A stretch of 43,206 nucleotides of DNA from Streptomyces corynorhini (GTDB taxonomy: Bacteria > Actinomycetota > Actinomycetes > Streptomycetales > Streptomycetaceae): NCBI RefSeq assembly GCF_003346515.1, contig NZ_QQNA01000153.1, positions 1 through 43,206 of the forward strand, given 5' to 3'. Positions 8,772-17,987 of this stretch are shown here, piece by piece. Both the position numbers and the translations under genes were made by a program. Numbering within the stretch: the stretch's first letter is position 1; each line of letters opens with the position of its first letter. The notes under the pieces were generated by a model. That model saw only the letters and a program-made list of their open reading frames with translations. It ran no database searches and had not been told where the DNA came from.

Positions 8772-8841
8772 GCAGCGCGTCGTAACGCGACCCCAAGAGA
8801 ATCTATTCATATCCTCAGATAAGGCTCAATTCAACATAACG

Positions 8842-8880
8842 ATCACATCACCACATGATCGACCCTTGTGGTGGCGTGAT
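8842..8880 (+). terminator. Hairpin after DUF2017 gene, likely terminator
   Basis: atcacatcaccaca (8842-8855) and tgtggtggcgtgat (8867-8880) pair over 14 positions, 12 of them matched, around an 11-nt loop. A T-containing stretch (tgatttgtccgtatttt) follows. It could also be an operator. Confidence 0.5.
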
Positions 8881-8961
8881 TGATTTGTCCGTATTTTCCT
8901 GTGGGCTGCGCCACAGTCGTCTCCGCGGGTGACTGTTGCCGCCGTGATAAATCTTCACGAC

Positions 8962-8992
8962 CCCCCGGGGACGCCACCCCTGTCCCCGGGGG
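8962..8992 (+). promoter_or_regulatory. Strong hairpin in the permease leader
   Basis: cccccgggga and tccccggggg form a perfect 10-bp all-GC stem around an 11-nt loop. It has no U tract and sits about 115 nt before the permease start. A smaller perfect hairpin, ctgtgg/ccacag at 8899-8916, lies upstream. Confidence 0.5.
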
Positions 8993-9104
8993 TGCCTTCG
9001 CCGGCCGACCGCCGGTGGCACTCCATCCATATCCGGGGGGATCAGGAACTGGTCCGCGGCCGACGAGAGCGGCGCGGAGCGGTGTGGAGAAAGGCAACAC
9101 GACC

Positions 9105-10577
9105 ATGACCTCAGCGCAGGTCGACAGGGACCATCCCGACGACGGCGCCGCAGGCGGCCCCACCGGCGCGAACGCGCCGGAAGAGGAGTACGAGCGCGGA
9201 CTCGGCAGCCGCCAGGTCCAGATGATCGCCATCGGCGGCGCCATCGGCGTCGGTCTCTTCATGGGCGCCGGAGCGAACATCGCCAAGGCCGGCCCCAGCA
9301 TCATCCTCATGTACGCCCTCGCGGGCGTCGTGATCTTCTTCATCATGCGCGCGCTCGGCGAGCTGCTCCTCTACCGGCCGGTCTCGGGCTCCTTCGCGGA
9401 GTACGCCCGCGAGTTCCTCGGGCCCTTCTTCGGCTTCGCCACCGGCTGGACGTACTGGCTGATGTGGGTGGTCACCGGCATGGCCGAGCTGACCGCCGCC
9501 GCCATCTACATCCACTTCTGGTTCCCGAGCATCCCGCAGTGGGTGAGCGCGCTGGTCTTCCTCGTGGTGCTCTTCGGGGTCAACCTGATCTCGGTGAAGA
9601 TCTTCGGCGAGGTCGAGTTCTGGTTCTCGATGATCAAGGTCACCGCCATCATCGGCATGATCGTCATCGGCCTCGGCGTCCTCACGCTCGGCTTCTCGGA
9701 GGCCGGTGACACCGCGTCCGCCTCCAACCTCTGGGCCCACGAGGGTGTCTTCCCGAACGGCATCGGCTCCAGCCTGATGACGCTCCAGGGCGTGATGTTC
9801 GCCTACCTCGCCGTCGAACTGGTCGGCGTCACCGCGGGCGAGTCGGAGAACCCGGAGAAGACCCTCCCCAAGGCCATCAACACGCTGCCCTGGCGCATCA
9901 TCGTCTTCTACGTCGGCGCGCTCAGCGTGATCCTCGCGGTCGTCAAGTGGACCGAGTTCTCGGCCGGTGAGAGCCCCTTCGTGCACGCCTTCGAGAAGAT
10001 GGGCATCCCGCTCGCGGCGGGCATCGTCAACTTCGTCGTCCTGACGGCCGCGCTCTCCTCCTGCAACTCCGGGATGTACTCCACCGGCCGGATGCTGCGC
10101 AATCTCGCCGCCAACAACGAGGCGCCGAAAGCTTTCAGCAGGCTGAACTCCCGCAGGACCCCGGCGGTCGGGATCAGCGTCTCCGTCGCCCTCATGGGCA
10201 TCGGGGTGATCCTCAACTACATCGTTCCGGAGAAAGCTTTCGGCTATGTGACCTCCGTGGCCACCGCCGCGGGCATCTGGACCTGGATGATGATCCTCAT
10301 CAGCCACATCCGCTACCGCCGCGGGGCCGAGGCCGGTGTCCTGCCGCCCTCGTCGTTCCCGGCGCCCGGCGGCGCGCTCTTCAGCTGGGTCGCGGTCTGC
10401 TTCCTCGGCTTCGTCACCGTCCTGATCGCCCTGGACGAGGACGCGCGGGTCTCCCTCTACGTCGGCGCGGTCTGGGCCGTCGTCCTGGGCGCGGGCTGGC
10501 AGTACCTCAAGCGCGCCGGGTCCCCGACCGCGGGCGGCCCCGAAACGGAGTACGCGGCCACGGCCGAGCAGCGGTAG
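9105..10577 (+). CDS. Amino acid permease, APC superfamily
   Basis: A 490-residue, 12-helix transporter of the amino acid transporter (AAT) branch, like AnsP, CycA or GabP. After a charged cytoplasmic N terminus of about 35 residues comes the first-helix motif GGAIGVGLFMGAG. SGSFAEYAREFLGPFFGFATGWTYW-type loops (split here for length) and ELVGVTAGESENPEKTLPKA follow, all typical of the branch. The substrate cannot be told from motifs alone. The ATG at 9105 has GGAGAAAGG at 9086-9094; an upstream frame running from 8880 is not plausible. It occupies the place of the P1-family peptidase gene (Rv1333) in the mycobacterial order. Confidence 0.9.
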   Translation: MTSAQVDRDHPDDGAAGGPTGANAPEEEYERGLGSRQVQMIAIGGAIGVGLFMGAGANIAKAGPSIILMYALAGVVIFFIMRALGELLLYRPVSGSFAEYAREFLGPFFGFATGWTYWLMWVVTGMAELTAAAIYIHFWFPSIPQWVSALVFLVVLFGVNLISVKIFGEVEFWFSMIKVTAIIGMIVIGLGVLTLGFSEAGDTASASNLWAHEGVFPNGIGSSLMTLQGVMFAYLAVELVGVTAGESENPEKTLPKAINTLPWRIIVFYVGALSVILAVVKWTEFSAGESPFVHAFEKMGIPLAAGIVNFVVLTAALSSCNSGMYSTGRMLRNLAANNEAPKAFSRLNSRRTPAVGISVSVALMGIGVILNYIVPEKAFGYVTSVATAAGIWTWMMILISHIRYRRGAEAGVLPPSSFPAPGGALFSWVAVCFLGFVTVLIALDEDARVSLYVGAVWAVVLGAGWQYLKRAGSPTAGGPETEYAATAEQR

Positions 10578-10593
10578 ACCCGCAAGCCCCGCC

Positions 10594-10672
10594 CACGCAG
10601 CACCCCCGCCCACGCACCACCCGTTCACGCAGCACCCGCCCACGTACGACCCGTTCACGCAGCACCCGCGAC
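10594..10672. repeat. 30-32-bp tandem repeat after the permease gene
   Basis: Units starting cacgcagcaccc occur at 10594, 10626 and 10656; the third is cut short. They lie directly before the terminator hairpin and in no gene. Confidence 0.75.
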
Positions 10673-10701
10673 GGCCCAGGACTCCGGTCCCGGGCCGTCG
10701 C
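10668..10701 (+). terminator. Terminator of the permease gene
   Basis: gcgacggccc and gggccgtcgc form a perfect 10-bp stem with a 14-nt loop. No U tract follows, as is common in streptomycetes. Confidence 0.7.
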
Positions 10702-10730
10702 CGCGCTCGGGCCCCTCGCACCGCCCGGTC

Positions 10731-10736
10731 TAATAT
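10731..10736 (+). promoter_or_regulatory. -10 box of mec (leaderless start)
   Basis: TAATAT, a strong -10 hexamer in otherwise GC-rich DNA, ends 8 nt before the mec ATG. There is no Shine-Dalgarno in between. Confidence 0.6.
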
Positions 10737-10743
10737 TTTCCCC

Positions 10744-11157
10744 ATGCTGACCATCACCCAGGCCCTGCACGACCAGATCGTCGCGCACGCCCGCGCCGAC
10801 CACCCCGACGAGGCGTGCGGCGTGGTCGCGGGCCCCGCCGGGAGCGGACGGGCCGAGCGGTTCATCCCCATGTTCAACGCCGCGCGCTCGCCCACCTTCT
10901 ACGAGTTCGACTCCGCGGATCTGTTCAAGCTCTACCGCGACATGGACGACCGCGACGAGGAACCGGTGATCATCTACCACTCGCACACCGCGACCGAGGC
11001 GTACCCGTCCCGCACCGACATCACCTACGCCAACGAGCCCGGCGCCCACTACGTCCTGGTCTCCACGGCCGACACCGACGGCGCGGGCCCCTTCCAGTTC
11101 CGCTCGTACCGCATCGTCGAGGGCGAGGTCTCCGAGGAGGACGTGGAGATCGTCTGA
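10744..11157 (+). CDS. mec: JAMM metallopeptidase Mec, CysO-cysteine hydrolase
   Basis: A 137-residue Mov34/MPN domain protein. The JAMM zinc site is complete: E23, H79 and H81 (YHSHT), S89 and D92 (SRTD). In M. tuberculosis the homologue (Rv1334) releases cysteine from the CysO-cysteine adduct made by CysM. Here the CysO precursor also has residues beyond its Gly-Gly, so this enzyme may in addition expose that end; this second role is inference, by analogy with JAMM enzymes of other sulfur-carrier systems. It heads the mec-cysO-cysM group but is parted from cysO by 318 bp that hold a leader peptide gene. Confidence 0.93.
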   Translation: MLTITQALHDQIVAHARADHPDEACGVVAGPAGSGRAERFIPMFNAARSPTFYEFDSADLFKLYRDMDDRDEEPVIIYHSHTATEAYPSRTDITYANEPGAHYVLVSTADTDGAGPFQFRSYRIVEGEVSEEDVEIV

Positions 11158-11228
11158 CGGCGTCCACCAGCCGAACGTCCACCGTCCACCATCCGAGCAC
11201 CCCTGCCCGGACGCCGACCGGGAATCGA

Positions 11229-11234
11229 TACGAT
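11229..11234 (+). promoter_or_regulatory. -10 box of the Cys leader peptide (leaderless)
   Basis: TACGAT ends 7 nt before the ATG at 11241, placing the predicted +1 at the start codon. No clear -35 box is visible. Confidence 0.5.
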
Positions 11235-11240
11235 GACCGC

Positions 11241-11357
11241 ATGGTTCCCCACGACGTGAGCGACAAGACGCCGAGCACTCCGCTGCTCGTCGCGCGGCTG
11301 CACGTCGACCTGTGCCGCCTCGCCAGTGCCATCTGTCCCGGCAGCGCCACCGGCTGA
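11241..11357 (+). CDS. Cysteine-containing leader peptide upstream of cysO
   Basis: A 38-residue peptide with the core RLHVDLCRLASAICP, ending eight codons before its stop with Cys32; another Cys is at 25. This [RH]HVDL-x-R-x-[SA]SA-x-C pattern is the recognised family of actinobacterial putative leader peptides that sit before sulfur and cysteine genes. Mycobacterial counterparts are leaderless Cys-rich ORFs that act as cysteine-responsive attenuators. The ATG at 11241 follows a -10 box by 7 nt. A GTG at 11256 is an alternative start. The stop lies 118 nt before cysO. Its role as a cis-acting sensor is inferred from motif and position. Confidence 0.82.
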   Translation: MVPHDVSDKTPSTPLLVARLHVDLCRLASAICPGSATG

Positions 11358-12728
<1,371 letters not shown>

Positions 12729-12764
12729 GAGCCTCTCGTCCGGACCGTGCCGGATCCCGGCCGG

Positions 12765-12798
12765 GGGCCGCGTTCCGGGGATGCCGCGGACGCGGCCC
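12765..12798 (+). terminator. Terminator after cysM
   Basis: gggccgcgt (12765-12773) and acgcggccc (12790-12798) form a perfect 9-bp stem with a 16-nt loop, 37 nt after the stop. The rest of the gap to the next gene (12799-13026) shows only a possible -10 box TACGCT at 12965-12970. Confidence 0.6.
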
Positions 12799-13026
12799 GG
12801 TCCGCGGCGTGCGTGGCGGTCGCCGGGGGCCTCAGGGGGGGCGGATCCGGGGCGGCATGATGTACGGCGCGTGCCACGCCCTCGCGCCATCCGAACCGGT
12901 GACACCGTGGGTGAGTTCCCCCACACAGGGCCACCGTGGAGGAGCGACCAGCCCTTTCGCGCTTTACGCTCGTCAAACCGCACGACCCCCGTCGCCCCCC
13001 TTCCATGCCACGGAGGTTCACGCTCC

Positions 13027-13779
13027 ATGAAGCTCACCGTCGTCGGCTGTTCGGGCTCGTTCCCCTCCGTGGGTTCCGCCTGCTCCAGCTACCTCGTAGA
13101 GGCCGACGGCTTCCGGCTGCTCCTCGACATGGGTAATGGCGCCCTTGGCGAGCTGCAGCGCCACTGTGGTCTCTACGACCTCGACGCCATTTTCCTCAGC
13201 CATCTCCACGCGGACCACTGCATCGACATGTGCGCCTACTTCGTGGCGCGCTACTACCGCTTCGACGGCGGCCGCTGCGACCCCATCCCCGTCTACGGGC
13301 CCGAGGGCACCGAACAGCGCCTCACCACGGCCTACGCGGACACTCCCACGGAGAAGTCCATGAGCGAGGTCTTCGACTTCCACACGCTCAAGCCGGGCTC
13401 CTTCGACATCGGCCCCTTCTCGGTCCGCACGGAGAAGGTCGCACACCCGGTCGAGACGTTCGGGATCCGGGTCGAGTACGGCGGGCGCTCGCTCGTCTAC
13501 TCCGGCGACACCGGGGCCAGCGAGGCACTGGTCGAGCTGGCCGAGGACACCGACCTCTTTCTCTGCGAGGCGGCCTTCACCTTCGGCAAGGAGAACGTCG
13601 AGGGCCTGCACCTCAACGGCCGGGAGGCCGGCGCGCACGCCGCTCGGGCGCGGGCGCGCCGACTGGTGCTGACGCACGTACCGCCGTGGACGGACGGCGA
13701 GCTGAACCTCTCCGACGCGCGTGAGGTCTACGCCGGGCCCTCGGAGCTGGCCGCTCCCGGCCTGGTCTACGAGATCTGA
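13027..13779 (+). CDS. Metallo-beta-lactamase-fold hydrolase, cAMP phosphodiesterase-like
   Basis: A 250-residue protein of the MBL superfamily. The metal site is visible as H59, H61, D63 and H64 (SHLHADH), with later ligands in KVAHPVE, YSGDTGAS and LTHVPPW. The position upstream of rph and rdgB, and the sequence style, match M. tuberculosis Rv1339, reported as an atypical class II cAMP phosphodiesterase. So cyclic nucleotide turnover is the best guess, but RNase Z-like or other esterase activity cannot be excluded. GGAGG at 13013-13017 sets the ATG at 13027; a longer upstream frame is not needed. It ends at a strong hairpin shared with nagE2. Confidence 0.85.
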   Translation: MKLTVVGCSGSFPSVGSACSSYLVEADGFRLLLDMGNGALGELQRHCGLYDLDAIFLSHLHADHCIDMCAYFVARYYRFDGGRCDPIPVYGPEGTEQRLTTAYADTPTEKSMSEVFDFHTLKPGSFDIGPFSVRTEKVAHPVETFGIRVEYGGRSLVYSGDTGASEALVELAEDTDLFLCEAAFTFGKENVEGLHLNGREAGAHAARARARRLVLTHVPPWTDGELNLSDAREVYAGPSELAAPGLVYEI

Positions 13780-13798
13780 CGCGACCGCCGCCGCATGA

Positions 13799-13838
13799 CC
13801 GTGGGCCCGACCGTTCCTGACAACGGCCGGGCCCACGG
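13799..13838. terminator. Bidirectional terminator, MBL gene / nagE2
   Basis: ccgtgggcccg and cgggcccacgg form a perfect 11-bp stem. A second internal stem, ccgtt/aacgg, extends it. It lies between two converging genes. Confidence 0.85.
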
Positions 13839-13882
13839 AGCGTGCGGGGCGCGGGAGCGCTCGGGCTCCCGCACCCGTACCC

Positions 13883-15169
13883 CTACTTCGCCTCCGCCTT
13901 GAGCAGCTCCGCCAGCTCCTCGTCGGACTCGCGGCCCGGCGTCGGCAGATTGAACCTGACGATCGCGAAGCGGAAGACCACGTAGTAGACCGCCGCGAAG
14001 CACAGCCCGACGAGCGCCAGGCCCCAGGGGTTCGTCGCGATCCCCAGGTTGAGGAAGAAGTCGACGGCGCCCGCGGAGAAGCCGAAGCCGTCCTTCATGC
14101 CGAGTGCCCAGGTCAGGGCCATGGAGACACCGGTGAGTACGGCGTGGATCGCGTACAGGACCGGGGCGATGAACATGAAGGTGAACTCGATCGGCTCGGT
14201 CACGCCGGTGACGAACGCGGTGAGGGCCAGCGAGAGCATCATGCCGCCGACGACCTTGCGGCGCTCCGGGCGGGCGCAGTGGTAAATCGCCAGGCAGGCC
14301 GCGGGCAGGGCGAACATCATGATCGGGAAGAAACCGGTCATGAACTGTCCGGCCGTCGGGTCGCCCGCGAGGAAGCGGTTGATGTCGCCGCTCTTGCCCT
14401 CGTACGTACCGGCCTGGAACCAGGGGAACGAGTTGACCAGGTGGTGCATGCCGATGGGGATCAGCGCGCGGTTGACCACGCCGAAGATGCCCGCGCCGAC
14501 GGCGCCCGACCCGACCAGCCACTCGCCGAGGTTGTGCAGACCCGAGCCGAGTACGGGCCAGATGTAGCCGAAGACGACGCCGATGACCAGGCCGGCGAAG
14601 GCGGCGAGGATCGGGACGAGCCTGCGGCCACCGAAGAAGCCCGCCCAGTCGGGCAGCTTGGTGCGGTAGAAGCGCTGGTAGAGCAGGGCGACGACGATGC
14701 CCATGACGACGCCGCCGAGGACCTTCGCGTCGACGGCCGCGTCGACCATGACTATCTTGCCGTCCACCACCTGCGCGACCTGCGGCAGGTTGGAGTCGGT
14801 GAAGGTGCCCAGCACGTTCTTGAAGACCAGGTACCCGGTGACGGCGGCGAGCGCGGTGGAGCCGTCCGCCTTCTTGGCGAAACCGATCGCGATGCCGACG
14901 GCGAACAGCAGCGGCATGTTGTCGAGGATGGCGTTGCCACCCGCGGCCATGAAGCCGGCGATCTTCGTGATGAACGCCGGGAACGAGTCACGGCCCAGCA
15001 TGTCGGGGTTGCCCAGCCGCACCAGCAGCGCGCCCGCGGGCAGGACCGCGACGGGCAGCATCAGGCTGCGGCCGATACGCTGCAGCACGGCCATCGCGCG
15101 GCTGCCCAGGCTTTTCTGCTCCGCTGCGGGCTTCTTGTCAGCCGCGGGGGCGGCGCCGGCGGTGGACAT
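13883..15169 (-). CDS. nagE2: N-acetylglucosamine PTS permease, EIIC
   Basis: A 428-residue membrane-embedded EIIC of the glucose superfamily, with about ten helices and the conserved GVTEPIEF loop. It moves GlcNAc across the membrane while the sugar is phosphorylated by EIIB. I set the start at the ATG at 15169 with GGAGG just before it; an in-frame TTG one codon earlier is less likely. Two DasR-type operators lie 50-81 bp upstream. Gene order next to nagE1, nagF and rph matches S. coelicolor SCO2907-SCO2905, where NagE2 is the main GlcNAc permease. It lacks its own EIIA and EIIB domains. Confidence 0.93.
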   Translation of the reverse strand: MSTAGAAPAADKKPAAEQKSLGSRAMAVLQRIGRSLMLPVAVLPAGALLVRLGNPDMLGRDSFPAFITKIAGFMAAGGNAILDNMPLLFAVGIAIGFAKKADGSTALAAVTGYLVFKNVLGTFTDSNLPQVAQVVDGKIVMVDAAVDAKVLGGVVMGIVVALLYQRFYRTKLPDWAGFFGGRRLVPILAAFAGLVIGVVFGYIWPVLGSGLHNLGEWLVGSGAVGAGIFGVVNRALIPIGMHHLVNSFPWFQAGTYEGKSGDINRFLAGDPTAGQFMTGFFPIMMFALPAACLAIYHCARPERRKVVGGMMLSLALTAFVTGVTEPIEFTFMFIAPVLYAIHAVLTGVSMALTWALGMKDGFGFSAGAVDFFLNLGIATNPWGLALVGLCFAAVYYVVFRFAIVRFNLPTPGRESDEELAELLKAEAK

Positions 15170-15218
15170 CAACTTCCTCCAGTGGAACGCGGCATGCGAC
15201 GCTGTGGGCGCGCGGCCG

Positions 15219-15234
15219 TGTGGTCTACACCATC
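15219..15234. promoter_or_regulatory. Second, weaker DasR-like site (dre)
   Basis: TGTGGTCTACACCATC matches 12 of 16 positions of the ACTGGTCTACACCACT form of dre. It abuts the stronger site at 15235-15250 and lies closer to nagE2. Confidence 0.7.
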
Positions 15235-15250
15235 AGTGGTGTAGACCAGT
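15235..15250. promoter_or_regulatory. DasR operator (dre) of nagE2
   Basis: On the minus strand this reads ACTGGTCTACACCACT, a full match to the form of dre I know for GlcNAc genes. DasR, a GntR-type repressor that responds to amino-sugar phosphates, should bind here. Confidence 0.92.
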
Positions 15251-15287
15251 TGTAGCACGGTGAGGAAGAGATAAGGAACAGTCGAAA

Positions 15288-15314
15288 GGCCCCCGGATCA
15301 ACACTCCGAGGACC
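15288..15314 (-). terminator. Terminator of nagE1
   Basis: Read on the minus strand, GGTCCTCGG and CCGGGGGCC pair over 9 positions with two G-U pairs around a 9-nt loop. The run TTTCGACTGTTCCTT follows. It separates nagE1 from the nagE2 operators. Confidence 0.65.
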
Positions 15315-15380
15315 CTCGACCGATCGTCCCGGCGGTGCCAGGCAGACGAGCGGAACGTCTCGTACCGGCCAACTGCCCCG

Positions 15381-16700
15381 CTACGCCTTGGTGTTCTGCT
15401 GTTCGACCTGCTCCTCCAGCTCCTCCGGCTCGCGCCCGGGGGTCGGGATGTCGAACGCGGTGATCGCGAAGCGGAAGACCGCGTAGTACACCACCGCGAA
15501 GCAGAGCCCGATCGGAATGATCAGCCAGGGCTTGGTGTCGAGGTGCCAGTTCACCACGTAGTCGATCAGTCCCGCCGAGAAGCTGAAGCCCGCGTGCACC
15601 CCCAGCGCCCAGGTGATCGCCATCGACGCCCCGGTCAGCAGCGCGTGCGCCCCGTACAGCAGCGGCGCCGCGAACATGAAGGAGAACTCCAGCGGCTCGG
15701 TCACCCCGGTGACGAACGAGGTCAGCGCCACCGACAGCATCAGTCCCGCCACCCGCTTGCGGTGCTCGGGGCGCGCGCAGTGCGCGATGGCGAGCGCGGC
15801 GGCCGGCAGTCCGAACATCATGATCGGAAAGAACCCGGACATGAACTGGCCCGCCGACGGATCCCCGGCGAAGAACCGGGTCAGGTCGCCCTGGACGACC
15901 GTGCCGTCCGGCTTGGTGAACGAACCCGCCTGGAACCAGAAGAAGGTGTTCAGGAACTGGTGCATCCCGATCGGGATCAGCAGCCGGTTGGCGACACCGA
16001 AGATCCCCGCACCCCAGGCGCCCAGACCGATCAGCTGCTTCGCGAACGCCGTCAGCGCATCGCCCACCGGCTGCCACAGCAGCCCGAACAGCACCCCGAG
16101 GATCACGCAGATGAAGGCCATCAGGATCGGCACCAGCCGACGGCCGTTGAAGAAGCCCAGCCAGTCGACCAGCCTCGTACGGTGGAACCGCTGCCAGACC
16201 ACCGCCGTCAGCAGCCCGATCAGGATGCCGCCCAGCACCCCCGGGTTCTGCGGGGTGCCCTCCGGCAGCTCCTTCGTCACCGAGCCGCCGATCGGGAAGG
16301 CGGCCAGCACGCCGTGGTAGACGAGGAAGCCAACGACCGCGGCGAGCGCGGTGGAGCCGTCCGCCTTCTTCGCGAAGCCGATCGCCACCCCGATGCAGAA
16401 CAGCAGCGGCAGCCCGAACGCGCCGTCGAGGACGGCCGTACCGCCCAGGCTGAACACCTTCGCCGTCTTGTCCCAGAAGGCGCCGTGCAGATAGGCGGAG
16501 AACAGGTTCCCCAGGCTGACCAGCAGCCCGGCGGCGGGCAGGACCGCCACCGGCAGCTGGAGGCTGCGGCCGATCTTCTGGAGCCCCTGGAACAGCCCGT
16601 TCCACCAGCGCCTGCCGGGTCCGGCCCGGCCGGTCCGCCCCGTCCGCCCCGTGCGTCCCGCCGGTTCTGGCTGCGGAGTTGCCGCGCTGTCGGCGCTCAT
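15381..16700 (-). CDS. nagE1: N-acetylglucosamine PTS permease, second EIIC
   Basis: A 439-residue EIIC, paralogous to the neighbour nagE2 (shared stretches such as IGRSLxLPVAVLPA near residue 43-56, AIGFAKKADGSTALA, and GVTEPLEF). The N terminus carries a short run of RTG repeats (RTGRTGRTGR) not found in nagE2. GGGAGA lies before the ATG at 16700. It diverges from the EIIB gene nagF, with one dre centred 21 bp upstream of the nagE1 start, probably serving both. The paralogous pair looks like a tandem duplication; in S. coelicolor nagE2 dominates, so this copy may be minor. Confidence 0.92.
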   Translation of the reverse strand: MSADSAATPQPEPAGRTGRTGRTGRAGPGRRWWNGLFQGLQKIGRSLQLPVAVLPAAGLLVSLGNLFSAYLHGAFWDKTAKVFSLGGTAVLDGAFGLPLLFCIGVAIGFAKKADGSTALAAVVGFLVYHGVLAAFPIGGSVTKELPEGTPQNPGVLGGILIGLLTAVVWQRFHRTRLVDWLGFFNGRRLVPILMAFICVILGVLFGLLWQPVGDALTAFAKQLIGLGAWGAGIFGVANRLLIPIGMHQFLNTFFWFQAGSFTKPDGTVVQGDLTRFFAGDPSAGQFMSGFFPIMMFGLPAAALAIAHCARPEHRKRVAGLMLSVALTSFVTGVTEPLEFSFMFAAPLLYGAHALLTGASMAITWALGVHAGFSFSAGLIDYVVNWHLDTKPWLIIPIGLCFAVVYYAVFRFAITAFDIPTPGREPEELEEQVEQQNTKA

Positions 16701-16712
16701 CGTGGATCTCCC

Positions 16713-16728
16713 GCTGGTGTAGACCAGT
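16713..16728. promoter_or_regulatory. DasR operator (dre) between nagE1 and nagF
   Basis: The minus strand reads ACTGGTCTACACCAGC, 14 of 16 matches to ACTGGTCTACACCACT. It lies 12 bp from the nagE1 start codon and 177 bp from that of nagF. Confidence 0.88.
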
Positions 16729-16812
16729 TGCGATACGCTCCATCCTTCGGTACGGGGTGACGGGCCGCCCGCGAAGATGCTCCAACCGTGCGTTACCGTG
16801 ACGAAGCGGACT

Positions 16813-16856
16813 GGAGTCGCATCGGAGTCGCGCCAGAGTCGCACCGGAGTCGCGCC
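16813..16856 (+). repeat. 11-bp direct repeat, four copies, in the nagF leader
   Basis: Units ggagtcgcatc, ggagtcgcgcc, agagtcgcacc and ggagtcgcgcc start at 16813, 16824, 16835 and 16846. The period is close to one DNA helical turn. It lies between the dre and the nagF ribosome site. Confidence 0.75.
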
Positions 16857-16904
16857 GGGCAGCCGGAGCAGAGCGCAGAGCGTCAGAGAGCCAGGGAGAA
16901 AGAC

Positions 16905-17138
16905 ATGGCCAGCAAGGCTGAGAAGATCGTCGCCGGACTCGGCGGGATCGACAACATCGAAGAGATCGAGGGCTGCATCACCCGCCTCCGCACCGAGGTC
17001 GTCAACCCCGATCTCGTCGACGAGGCCGCGCTGAAGGCCGCAGGGGCCCATGGCGTCGTCAGGATGGGCACCGCGATCCAGGTCGTCATCGGCACCGACG
17101 CGGACCCGATCGCCGCCGACATCGAAGACATGATGTGA
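16905..17138 (+). CDS. nagF: PTS EIIB component, GlcNAc-specific
   Basis: A 77-residue stand-alone EIIB domain of the glucose family. C24 in EGCITRLR is the phosphorylated cysteine that hands phosphate to GlcNAc bound to EIIC. The start is the ATG at 16905 with GGGAGAAAG before it; an earlier in-frame ATG at 16788 would add a repeat-encoded arm that is not part of the domain. It diverges from nagE1, and must serve both EIIC proteins of this cluster. No EIIA gene is present in the window. A short hairpin follows. Confidence 0.95.
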   Translation: MASKAEKIVAGLGGIDNIEEIEGCITRLRTEVVNPDLVDEAALKAAGAHGVVRMGTAIQVVIGTDADPIAADIEDMM

Positions 17139-17191
17139 CCGGCCGCCGATAGCGCCGACAGCGGGGGCCGGGCGACCGGCCGCCGGGGGAA

Positions 17192-17221
17192 GGGCCTGAT
17201 CCCGCCTACCGGAACAGGCCC
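17192..17221 (+). terminator. Possible nagF terminator
   Basis: gggcctg (17192-17198) and caggccc (17215-17221) form a perfect 7-bp stem with a 16-nt loop. The sequence ctctcc follows. It runs into the presumed promoter of rph. Confidence 0.5.
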
Positions 17222-17237
17222 CTCTCCAAGGTCCCGA

Positions 17238-17243
17238 TAGGCT
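17238..17243 (+). promoter_or_regulatory. -10 box of rph (leaderless start)
   Basis: TAGGCT ends 8 nt before the rph ATG, with no Shine-Dalgarno in between. Confidence 0.5.
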
Positions 17244-17250
17244 CACGGTC

Positions 17251-17982
17251 ATGTCACGAATCGACGGCCGCACCCCCGAACAGCTCCGTCCCGTCACCAT
17301 CGAACGCGGATGGAGCAAGCACGCCGAGGGCTCCGTCCTCATCTCCTTCGGTGACACCAGAGTCTTCTGCACCGCCTCGGTCACCGAGGGCGTCCCGCGC
17401 TGGCGCAAGGGCAGCGGCGAAGGCTGGGTCACCGCCGAATACTCGATGCTGCCCCGCTCGACCAACACCCGCGGCGACCGTGAGTCGGTCCGCGGCAAGA
17501 TCGGCGGCCGCACCCACGAGATCAGCCGCCTCATCGGCCGCTCCCTGCGCGCGGTCATCGACTACAAGGCGCTCGGCGAGAACACCGTCGTCCTCGACTG
17601 CGACGTCCTCCAGGCCGACGGCGGCACCCGTACGGCGGCCATCACCGGCGCGTACGTCGCCCTCGCCGACGCCGTCGCCTGGGCCCAGGGCAAAAAGATC
17701 GTCAAGGCCGGCCGCCGCCCGCTGACCGGCACGGTCGCCGCGGTGAGCGTCGGCATCGTGGACGGCGCGCCGCTCCTCGACCTCTGTTACGAGGAGGACG
17801 TCCGCGCCGACACCGACATGAACGTCGTCTGTACCGGTGACGGCCGCTTCGTCGAGGTCCAGGGCACGGCGGAGGCCGAGCCCTTCGACCGCAAGGAACT
17901 GAACGCGCTGCTCGACCTCGCCACGGCGGGCTGTGTCGACCTGGCGACCCTCCAGCGCACGGCGCTGGAACAGACCCTCTGA
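17251..17982 (+). CDS. rph: Ribonuclease PH
   Basis: A 243-residue phosphorolytic 3'-5' exoribonuclease that trims tRNA 3' ends, forming a hexamer. The N-terminal [12 protein letters not shown], the [14 protein letters not shown] loop and [17 protein letters not shown] phosphate-binding segment are typical. Catalytic-site residues lie in [14 protein letters not shown] and DTDMN motifs near the C terminus. Length is normal. It is followed by a perfect 13-bp hairpin before rdgB. The rph-rdgB pair is widespread, as in Rv1340-Rv1341. Confidence 0.96.
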   Translation: MSRIDGRTPEQLRPVTIERGWSKHAEGSVLISFGDTRVFCTASVTEGVPRWRKGSGEGWVTAEYSMLPRSTNTRGDRESVRGKIGGRTHEISRLIGRSLRAVIDYKALGENTVVLDCDVLQADGGTRTAAITGAYVALADAVAWAQGKKIVKAGRRPLTGTVAAVSVGIVDGAPLLDLCYEEDVRADTDMNVVCTGDGRFVEVQGTAEAEPFDRKELNALLDLATAGCVDLATLQRTALEQTL

Positions 17983-17987
17983 GCCGG

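Larger units (their letters stand above)
8772..9104 (+). other. Hairpin-rich intergenic region upstream of the permease
   Basis: This 333-bp non-coding stretch begins with an unusually AT-rich segment (about 8798-8850) and carries at least three hairpins, at 8842-8880, 8899-8916 and 8962-8992. The permease ribosome site GGAGAAAGG lies at 9086-9094. I see no short gene and no match to a riboswitch class I know. Part may be the end of the clpS transcript and part the leader of the permease mRNA. Confidence 0.6.

Noticed and set aside
10594..10672. A CRISPR-like array
   Set aside because: The 30-32-bp units are directly adjacent with no spacers, and no cas gene is present.
9111..10895. A 594-codon minus-strand frame over the permease
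   Set aside because: Composition is Asp/Glu/Arg/His/Gly-rich without structure; it mirrors the permease codons.
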